From: CAZWTD01 sp964637345
Lineage (GTDB): Bacteria > Patescibacteriota > Patescibacteriia > HK-STAS-PATE-3
Assembly: GCA_964637345.1 (NCBI GenBank)
Contig: CAZWTD010000017.1
Coordinates: 1 to 25,464 of the forward strand
DNA: 25,464 nucleotides
Direction of reading: 5' to 3'
Made by a program: the position numbers and the translations under genes. The notes beneath the pieces were generated by a model that saw nothing but the letters and a program-made list of their open reading frames with translations, did no database searches and was not told where the DNA came from. Numbering within the stretch: the stretch's first letter is position 1; every line of letters begins with the position of its first letter. This document shows positions 7,382-12,885 of this stretch, piece by piece.

Positions 7382-8308
7382 TTACTGGGTTTGGTTGAGA
7401 AAACTAATGGCGCTCAAGGCCGCGGCAACGCCCTGCCCAGTCGCGACGGCGATTTGCTTGTAGGGAGTATTCGTGACATCTCCGGCTGCGAAAAATCCCG
7501 GAACATTGGTTCGAGCCGCCATATCGACGATCACGTCGCCGGTCGGACTCTTCATGACGAAATCGACCATCGAAGAGTTGGGAATCAGGCCGACATGGAT
7601 GAAGACGCCTTGGGTTTCGACGACGTGCTCTGAGCCGGTGGCATCCGTGTAGCGGAGCGCTGAAACGATCTCCTCGCCAACAATCGCCGTGGTGAGCGCG
7701 TTAGCAATGACCCGTATTTCCGGGTGAGCCTTGATTCGGTCAATGAGCACTTGTTCGCCGCGGAAATCCGAATTTTTATTCACTATGGTTACTTGGCAGC
7801 CAAGATCGGCCAGCATAAGCGCTGATTCAAGGGCTGAGTTTCCCCCGCCGATGGTGACAACCTTTTTTCCTCGGAAAAGCGGGCCGTCGCAGGTGGTGCA
7901 ATAGGTGACTCCCTTGCCTCGGTATTCCTTTTCTCCGCTTACTCCCAATTCGCGGGGATGGGCGCCGGTTGCGAGGATGACCGACGGAACATCAAGCGTA
8001 AAAGAGCCCTTTAGGTTTTTCGCTTCAATATGAAAGCCGGTCGAGGTTTTTTCGATTCGCTCGACGCTTGTTTGCTCTTCAATGGCTACCTGGTTATATT
8101 CGAGCTGTTTTCGGAAGAGGTCAGCCAGCTCAAAACCAGTTGTTTTCGGGAAGCCTGGGTAGTTTTCGATTTCTCCACTTGTCGCGACCTCGCCCCCGAC
8201 GTCAACACTCAAAAGGCGAAAGGGGAGCTTCCGTCTCGCGACATAAACTGCGGCCGCGACTCCGGCCGCGGAGGCACCAATAATAGCAATCTTTGCGTCT
8301 GTATTCAT
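7382..8308 (-). CDS. trxB: Thioredoxin reductase
   Basis: This 308-residue flavoprotein has the low-molecular-weight thioredoxin reductase plan. The N-terminal FAD fold is 'IIGASAAGVAAAVY' (9-22), with 'GEIENYPGF' (45-53). The redox pair lies in 'CTTCDGP' (C137, C140), the NADPH fold has 'TIGGGNSALESA' (152-163), and the C-terminal FAD block is 'FFAAGDVTNTPYKQIAVATG'. It passes electrons from NAD(P)H to thioredoxin in the cytoplasm. The dinucleotide loop reads GASAAG rather than the usual GxGPAG. The ATG at 8308 is chosen over an in-frame TTG at 8323; neither has a good ribosome site. An extended -10 promoter lies 30 bases upstream. As first gene of the operon it links redox balance with two membrane enzymes of unknown substrate. 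Confidence 0.92.
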   Translation of the reverse strand: MNTDAKIAIIGASAAGVAAAVYVARRKLPFRLLSVDVGGEVATSGEIENYPGFPKTTGFELADLFRKQLEYNQVAIEEQTSVERIEKTSTGFHIEAKNLKGSFTLDVPSVILATGAHPRELGVSGEKEYRGKGVTYCTTCDGPLFRGKKVVTIGGGNSALESALMLADLGCQVTIVNKNSDFRGEQVLIDRIKAHPEIRVIANALTTAIVGEEIVSALRYTDATGSEHVVETQGVFIHVGLIPNSSMVDFVMKSPTGDVIVDMAARTNVPGFFAAGDVTNTPYKQIAVATGQGVAAALSAISFLNQTQ

Positions 8309-8337
8309 GATAGGTTGAGACAAGAAGTTGCGGGAGC

Positions 8338-8346
8338 AGTATAGCA
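8338..8346 (-). promoter_or_regulatory. Extended -10 promoter for the trxB operon
   Basis: The minus strand reads TGC-TATACT, an extended -10 element (TGn plus a 5/6 hexamer), with no recognisable -35 box. The predicted start near 8331 gives a leader of about 23 bases. The same 9-base string drives the divergent gene. Confidence 0.6.
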
Positions 8347-8372
8347 GAAGCGGGGCCTTCGAGGCGAGGTCC

Positions 8373-8393
8373 GTCCGCGGATCCGTAGCGGAC
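8373..8393. repeat. Inverted repeat between the divergent trxB and DksA-like promoters
   Basis: GTCCGC (8373-8378) and GCGGAC (8388-8393) are separated by 9 bases containing GGATCC. The repeat falls between the two extended -10 boxes, where both -35 regions would be, so it could be an operator shared by the two promoters. Short enough to be chance. Confidence 0.3.
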
Positions 8394-8406
8394 TTCCTGG
8401 GCCATA

Positions 8407-8415
8407 TGCTATACT
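8407..8415 (+). promoter_or_regulatory. Extended -10 promoter for the DksA-like gene
   Basis: TGC-TATACT is an extended -10 element identical to that of the divergent trxB operon and also lacks a -35 box. The predicted start near 8422 leaves a leader of about 18 bases without a Shine-Dalgarno sequence. Confidence 0.6.
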
Positions 8416-8439
8416 CCTGACGTTTCGTTAACCACTTTT

Positions 8440-8802
8440 ATGCGTATGGATACGACAACCCTTGCTTCAATTAAGTCAAAGCTGGAAGCCGAGCGTGAGG
8501 CGCTGCTCGGACAGCTGAAGGCGGATTCCACCCGAACCCCGGATGAGCCGGATAATCGGACTGCCACCTTTCCTCAGTATGGGGACAGCCTGGAAGAGAA
8601 TGCGACCGAGGTTGCGGATTACACCTCGAATCTTTCGGTTGAGAAGCAGCTTGAGCTGTCTTTAAGCGCAATTGACGCCGCGCTCGGACGGATTGCTGAC
8701 AACAGCTACGGTCATTGCTCCGTTTGCAAGGAAGAGATCGATGGCGAACGGCTCCTCGCCATGCCAACAGCCGAAACCTGCCGTTCGCACGCGAGCGCGT
8801 GA
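8440..8802 (+). CDS. TraR/DksA-family zinc-finger protein
   Basis: This 120-residue protein has an N-terminal helical hairpin (about residues 7-85, charged, with an acidic stretch 'YGDSLEENATEVADYTSN' as in DksA/YteA-like proteins). A C-terminal zinc knuckle follows, formed by C93, C96, C114 and H117 (CxxC-x17-CxxH; 'SYGHCSVCKEEIDGERL'). The final ligand is His rather than the usual Cys. Relatives bind the secondary channel of RNA polymerase with ppGpp, or act as small regulators; this copy is shorter than E. coli DksA (151). Two ATGs (8440, 8446) are possible and no ribosome site distinguishes them. The gene's stop overlaps the lspA start, coupling the two. Confidence 0.85.
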   Translation: MRMDTTTLASIKSKLEAEREALLGQLKADSTRTPDEPDNRTATFPQYGDSLEENATEVADYTSNLSVEKQLELSLSAIDAALGRIADNSYGHCSVCKEEIDGERLLAMPTAETCRSHASA

Positions 8803-9272
8803 TCTCGCGACGCGCCTGGGTTAGTTTGTCGATGTTCGGGGGTGTTTTTGTGCTCGACCGGGCCCTGAAGGTGTTCGCGCTCGGGCGCCCTGACGATCTT
8901 CGGATTGGACTTGGCGGACCGGTTTCCTTCGCGGCTCTTCGTAACACGACGATTCTTGGCGGTATTGAGATTCCCGTTGCGCTGGCCATTCTCCTCGGCT
9001 TGGTAGTACTCGCAGCAGCGACTTGGGGACTTTGGCGACTCCGGAAAGACCTCGGGAGCGCCGCCGCGCTCGGTGTTATCGCGATTATTCTCGGCGGGGT
9101 GAGTAATCTTTTTGATCGTTTTGCGTATGGGGCTGTCATTGATTACGTCGTTGTTGAGCACTGGCAGAGCTTCAATTTGGCTGACGGACTCATCGTGCTC
9201 GGCTCAATGCTTATTCTCGTGTATTTCCTTCGACCAACCCGCTTGTTGACAGGGTCCGGCCGCGTCGGGTAG
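8799..9272 (+). CDS. lspA: Lipoprotein signal peptidase (signal peptidase II)
   Basis: This 157-residue membrane protein has four helices and the LspA catalytic motifs. The first is 'GGVSNLFDRFAYG' with D106, the second 'FNLADGLIVLGS' with D129. The N-terminal 'VLDRALKVFA' corresponds to the conserved D..xK helix-1 motif. It cleaves signal peptides from diacylglyceryl-modified prolipoproteins in the cytoplasmic membrane. The frame is open further upstream (to 8715), but the GTG at 8799 overlapping the previous TGA (GTGA) is the natural start. A longer start would give a charged, non-homologous 28-residue extension buried inside the DksA-like gene. The typical family length of about 160 supports the choice. 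Confidence 0.87.
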   Translation: MISRRAWVSLSMFGGVFVLDRALKVFALGRPDDLRIGLGGPVSFAALRNTTILGGIEIPVALAILLGLVVLAAATWGLWRLRKDLGSAAALGVIAIILGGVSNLFDRFAYGAVIDYVVVEHWQSFNLADGLIVLGSMLILVYFLRPTRLLTGSGRVG

Positions 9273-9275
9273 AGT
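9246..9275 (+). promoter_or_regulatory. Probable promoter of comM inside the end of lspA
   Basis: A perfect TTGACA (9246-9251), an 18-base spacer and TAGAGT (9270-9275, 4/6) lie across the lspA stop codon. A start near 9282 would produce a 34-base leader containing the 18-base palindrome. Confidence 0.5.
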
Positions 9276-9291
9276 TCGGTCAGACAAAAGG

Positions 9292-9309
9292 CAGTGGCGA
9301 TCGCCACTG
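9292..9309. repeat. Perfect 18-bp palindrome just upstream of comM
   Basis: CAGTGGCGATCGCCACTG is a perfect palindrome followed by TTTTC, ending 6 bases before the comM ATG, where a ribosome site would be expected. Its core contains GCGATCGC. It may be an operator, or a weak terminator for lspA that also shields the comM start. Confidence 0.6.
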
Positions 9310-9315
9310 TTTTCT

Positions 9316-10833
9316 ATGTCTAATCGCATTCGATCAGCCGCCCTAAATGGCGTTGAGGCAACCCCAGTCGACGTTGAGGCGTCGATCTCTTTTGGTCTTC
9401 CAAAAGTGACGATTGTCGGACTTCCGGACGCGGCCGTTCAAGAAGCCCGTGAACGGGTACGGTCGGCGCTCCAGGCCTCCGGGTTTCCTTTTCCCAACCA
9501 GCGCGTCACAGTCAACCTCGCTCCAGCTGATGTCCCGAAGGTCGGTTCAGGATATGATGTTCCAGTCGCGCTCGCGATTCTCTTAGCCATGCGCGAAATT
9601 CCGTGTCCGCCTGACAGGATAGCCTTTCTCGGGGAGTTGTCGTTGGATGGAGCGCTTCGCCCCGTGAACGGCGTCCTTCCGATCGCCGAAGCGCTTCGAC
9701 GACGGGGGATTTCTCAGCTCGTCGTTCCGATCGAAAATGCCCGAGAGGCCTCGATCGTTCCCGACCTCGTTGTTCTTCCCGCTAGGAAGCTTCGAGATCT
9801 CGTTGGTCACCTCTGCGGCGATGCGACAATCAGCGCCCTAAATGAGCGTGTGAGCTTTGATGAGCTTCAGGCAATGAACACGTATGCGTCCCCGGATCTC
9901 ATTGAGATTCGCGGACAGTCCTTCGGGAAGCGAGCGCTGGAAATTGCGGCGGCTGGCGGACACAACCTCCTCATGACCGGACCTCCGGGATCTGGAAAAA
10001 CCTTGCTGGCAAAAGCCTTGCGCGGTATTTTGCCGCCGCTTAGCTTCGGGGAGTCCTTGGAGGTCACGAAACTCTATAGCGTCGCCGGACTTCTCGCGCC
10101 AACCGAGCCGCTTCTTTTCGAACGGCCTTTCCGCAATCCCCACCATACCTCATCAACGGCAGCGATCGTTGGAGGAGGACGTGTCCCAAAACCCGGCGAG
10201 ATTTCTCTCGCGCACCGCGGCGTGTTATTCTTCGATGAATTTCCGGAGTTTCCCCGAGCCGTTCTTGAGGCCTTACGTCAACCCCTCGAGGACGGCATCG
10301 TGACCGTCGCTCGGGTAGCTGGGAGCATACAATATCCCGCGCGCTTTCTCTGCGTTGCCGCGCAAAATCCCTGCCCCTGCGGGTACGCCGGCGATCTTGA
10401 ACGTCGTTGCGTCTGTCCGGCGGCTGCGAGAATCCGTTACGCGAAGCGGATCTCTGGGCCGCTTCGGGATCGTTTTGATTTGCATGTGACCATTCCGCGT
10501 CTTCCGGTCGACGATCTTCTTGAGCGGCCAGCCGGCGAGCGAAGCCTCGAGGTCCGCCAGCGGGTCATTACAGCTCGAGCGTGCCAAATTGAGCGAGCTT
10601 CGGTTACTGGCGTTTCTTCAAACGCCGAGCTTTCGAATGTCGCGCTTGAGCAAGTTGCGCAACCAGATCGGGAATCGCGCGATTTACTTCGGGCCGCGCT
10701 TGAGCGTTTCTCCTTATCAGCCCGTGCCTATCATCGTCTTCTCCGCGTCGCGCGAACAATCGCTGATCTCGATGGAGCAACAACTATCTCGGCCGCTCAT
10801 GTCGCCGAGGCGGTGCAGTATCGAGGTGGATAA
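9316..10833 (+). CDS. comM: ComM/YifB-type Mg-chelatase-like AAA+ ATPase
   Basis: This 505-residue protein has the standard YifB/ComM layout. An N-terminal Lon-protease-like ChlI domain (about 1-170; 'GLPDAAVQEARERVRSAL') is followed by an AAA+ module with Walker A 'GPPGSGKT' (222-229) and 'FRNPHHTSSTAAIVGGG'. Walker B 'GVLFFDEFPEF' and the zinc-like cysteine segment 'CPCGYAGD...C.C' come next, then a C-terminal helical domain. In Haemophilus and Vibrio, ComM is a hexameric helicase that extends branch migration of incoming DNA during natural transformation, and natural competence is thought to be common in Patescibacteria. The length is normal, with all core motifs intact. No Shine-Dalgarno site; the ATG follows a palindrome. 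Confidence 0.93.
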   Translation: MSNRIRSAALNGVEATPVDVEASISFGLPKVTIVGLPDAAVQEARERVRSALQASGFPFPNQRVTVNLAPADVPKVGSGYDVPVALAILLAMREIPCPPDRIAFLGELSLDGALRPVNGVLPIAEALRRRGISQLVVPIENAREASIVPDLVVLPARKLRDLVGHLCGDATISALNERVSFDELQAMNTYASPDLIEIRGQSFGKRALEIAAAGGHNLLMTGPPGSGKTLLAKALRGILPPLSFGESLEVTKLYSVAGLLAPTEPLLFERPFRNPHHTSSTAAIVGGGRVPKPGEISLAHRGVLFFDEFPEFPRAVLEALRQPLEDGIVTVARVAGSIQYPARFLCVAAQNPCPCGYAGDLERRCVCPAAARIRYAKRISGPLRDRFDLHVTIPRLPVDDLLERPAGERSLEVRQRVITARACQIERASVTGVSSNAELSNVALEQVAQPDRESRDLLRAALERFSLSARAYHRLLRVARTIADLDGATTISAAHVAEAVQYRGG

Positions 10834-10846
10834 TACGAAAGTTCGA

Positions 10847-11251
10847 ATGACCGAATTTCGATTACCATTGGAAAGAACGGAACCGAAGTATGACCTTGAG
10901 CGAAGGACACTATGTTTTTCTCGAGCAGTATTGTATTTCATTCGACACCCAGACTCGCAAGGAATACACAAAACTATCCTTAACCAATTATTTCGCGCCG
11001 CGAGTTCGGTTGGAGCGAATTATATCGAGGCAAATGAGTCACTGAGTCGAAAGGACCTTCTTTATCGCCTGAAGATTTGCCGAAAAGAAGCAAAGGAAGC
11101 TGGGTACTGGTTACGCTTAATTGAGCTGCCAACAGGTCAGATGAGCGAATACCACGGTCGGCTTCTTGGGGAATCAAAAGAGCTAATGATGATTTTTGGC
11201 GCCTCAATTCGTACCCTAACACGGCGCTACTTTTCAACTGCACAAAAATAA
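10847..11251 (+). CDS. Four-helix-bundle protein (23S rRNA intervening-sequence-protein family)
   Basis: This 134-residue protein resembles the IVP/TIGR02436 four-helix-bundle family. It contains the characteristic 'NQLFRAASSVGANYIEANES' (46-65) followed by 'KDLLYRLKICRKEAKEAGYW' (69-88) and a last amphipathic helix 'RLLGESKELMMIFGASIRTL'. Such proteins were first found in 23S rRNA intervening sequences but are widespread as free genes, and their function is unknown. Here no rRNA is nearby. The frame is open 327 bases further upstream, but that part lies inside comM and does not resemble the family, so the ATG at 10847, 13 bases after the comM stop, is used. Codons are more A/T-rich than in the neighbours, a possible sign of separate acquisition. 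Confidence 0.82.
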   Translation: MTEFRLPLERTEPKYDLERRTLCFSRAVLYFIRHPDSQGIHKTILNQLFRAASSVGANYIEANESLSRKDLLYRLKICRKEAKEAGYWLRLIELPTGQMSEYHGRLLGESKELMMIFGASIRTLTRRYFSTAQK

Positions 11252-11287
11252 CATTCGATATTCGAATTTAGTGTATTCGATCTTTTA

Positions 11288-12661
11288 TTAGAAGTAATTG
11301 AACGGGTTAGTTCGGCGGCCGTTGACCCAGACTTCAAAGTGCAGGTGGTCGCCGGTACACCAGCCCGTACAGCCCGAAATTCCGATCGTTTCGCCTTTGG
11401 CAACCGATTGCCCGACGCCAACGTACGATTTGCTCAAGTGTGCATAGAGCGTCTGAAGGCCGTTTCCATGGTCGATGATGACATTGTTGCCGTATCCGCG
11501 ACCCCAGTTGGTGCGGATGACTCGTCCGCCGGCGGCCGCGTAGAGCGGCGAGCGGTTGGTGTCAATATCAATTCCTCCGTGGCGGTAACTGTAGCCTTGG
11601 TTGATCCGGTGGCCTGGGGTTGGCCAGAAGAGTCCGCCACCGACCGGGTTGGCGTTCGGGGGGCGCGGGGTGCTGTCCGTAGCTCCAGAACCTGACGATC
11701 GGCTCGTCGTAATCGGAGTGACTTTCGGGGGATCGATTTTTCCGCCCGGGACAATAATTTGGGCGCCGACTTCAAGCGCACTCGCATCGGCGAGGCGGTT
11801 GTAGTCAAGAATACCCGTTGCGTCAGCGTGGTACTTTTGCGCGATACTAATGAGCGTGTCGCCCTTAGACACCGTGTAGAGAACTCCCGAGGTCGGGGGG
11901 ATCTTTAGCGTTTGGCCCGGCTTGATCAGCGCGCGGTCATCAAGTCCATTCGCCCAACGGAGCGTGTCGGTTGAAATTCCAAACTGAGCCGCGATCACGC
12001 TGAGCGTTTCGCCGCCTTGAACGACGTGCTCAACAACACTATTGCGTGGTGTGCCAGCGGCGTCAGTGATAGGGGAGCCGGATTTTGCAACGACCTCACC
12101 GTTCGTTTCTTGACGGACAATTGCAAGATAATTTCGTTGTTCGGTGTCGGTCGTTGCGGAATTCCGGTGGTAACGGTCAACAGTTCCTTCTCGAGTCAGG
12201 GAGCTTAATTCAACCTGTGGAGCCGGGAGAGCGTATTCAACAGAATCGGCTTCAGCCCCGCCTTCTTGGAAGAAAGTACTTAACAGTGTTTTACTTCCAA
12301 ATTCTTCAACCTTTGTTTCACGGGCGAAGACGCTGTTAGCCGCGACCGCGAAGGTGATGAGGATGACAACAACATGGATAAGGTAGCGGGTCGTAAAAGG
12401 ATAAATCCACGAATTGCGCGACGCGGCAAAGAGCGCCTCAAATCGTTGTTTGAGACGGTGGTAGCGTCGGTAGAGCGGAACGAGCGCTCGGACGAGAAAA
12501 CTTCGCCCAAACCACGCGAGCGGCCGGCCGAAGCCAAAGACCGCAATGAATGCGGCTGCCCGCCACGTGTAGCGGAAAAGATGGAAGAGTCCGAGTCCGA
12601 GTTTGACTGCCTGGGTCTTGAGCTTGATACTCAAGCGAGCCTCGTTTAGCTGACCCGCCAC
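11288..12661 (-). CDS. Membrane-anchored LysM/M23 peptidoglycan endopeptidase
   Basis: This 457-residue protein starts with an amphipathic, basic N-terminal region and has a membrane anchor at about 94-113 ('HVVVILITFAVAANSVFA'). A low-complexity linker follows, then two LysM peptidoglycan-binding repeats (about 210-256 'HVVQGGETLSVIAAQFGIS' and 260-305 'YTVSKGDTLISIAQKYHAD'). A C-terminal M23/LytM domain (about 344-455) has metal ligands H361 and D365 ('HGGIDID'), H408 ('YAHLS'), and H439/H441 ('HLHFE'). All zinc ligands are present, so it should be an active D,D- or glycyl-type endopeptidase acting in the cell wall. The start is GTG with only a weak GGTAG ribosome site. It has its own strong promoter, about 80 bases upstream, and runs against its neighbours on both sides. 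Confidence 0.92.
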   Translation of the reverse strand: MAGQLNEARLSIKLKTQAVKLGLGLFHLFRYTWRAAAFIAVFGFGRPLAWFGRSFLVRALVPLYRRYHRLKQRFEALFAASRNSWIYPFTTRYLIHVVVILITFAVAANSVFARETKVEEFGSKTLLSTFFQEGGAEADSVEYALPAPQVELSSLTREGTVDRYHRNSATTDTEQRNYLAIVRQETNGEVVAKSGSPITDAAGTPRNSVVEHVVQGGETLSVIAAQFGISTDTLRWANGLDDRALIKPGQTLKIPPTSGVLYTVSKGDTLISIAQKYHADATGILDYNRLADASALEVGAQIIVPGGKIDPPKVTPITTSRSSGSGATDSTPRPPNANPVGGGLFWPTPGHRINQGYSYRHGGIDIDTNRSPLYAAAGGRVIRTNWGRGYGNNVIIDHGNGLQTLYAHLSKSYVGVGQSVAKGETIGISGCTGWCTGDHLHFEVWVNGRRTNPFNYF

Positions 12662-12746
12662 CTACCCGCACGCCACCAATTCCGCATTAGCAAGAGCCCG
12701 AACAGAGCGGGGATGAGGGGAAAGCGTCAGTCGAATAACAGCGAGT

Positions 12747-12774
12747 ACTATACCAAAAGGGGAATAAATGTCAA
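12747..12774 (-). promoter_or_regulatory. Promoter of the LysM/M23 gene
   Basis: On the minus strand a perfect TTGACA (12774-12769), a 16-base spacer and TATAGT (12752-12747, 5/6) form the strongest promoter in the window. Predicted start near 12740, leader of about 80 bases. Confidence 0.75.
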
Positions 12775-12847
12775 CGGCCTTTTCGACTAAAGAGTTAATA
12801 AAAAAGGCTAATATTAAACAAATTAGTTGAGACGCGCCTCATTTTTA

Positions 12848-12876
12848 TTGAGGAATTTGCAAAATCCGGATAGACT
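12848..12876 (+). promoter_or_regulatory. leuS promoter, apparently giving a leaderless mRNA
   Basis: TTGAGG (12848-12853), a 17-base spacer and TAGACT (12871-12876) precede the leuS ATG (12886) by only 9 bases. Transcription would begin at or within 3 bases of the start codon, so no Shine-Dalgarno site is possible. Confidence 0.5.
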
Positions 12877-12885
12877 ACCGTGTAT

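Noticed and set aside
8715..8798. N-terminal extension of lspA
   Set aside because: Charged sequence inside the DksA-like zinc finger; the GTGA overlap at 8799 gives the standard LspA N terminus.
8471..9139. 222-codon minus-strand frame over the DksA-like gene and lspA
   Set aside because: Arg/Ser/Pro-rich shadow of two genes with intact catalytic motifs.
10520..10846. Long upstream extension of the four-helix-bundle frame
   Set aside because: Lies within the C-terminal domain of comM and shows no family similarity; the ATG at 10847 gives the expected family length.
11252..11287. Clustered ATTCGA repeats between the IVP gene and the M23 gene
   Set aside because: Three short copies in A/T-rich spacer, no stem with a T tract and no spacing regularity; not enough to call a terminator or repeat array.
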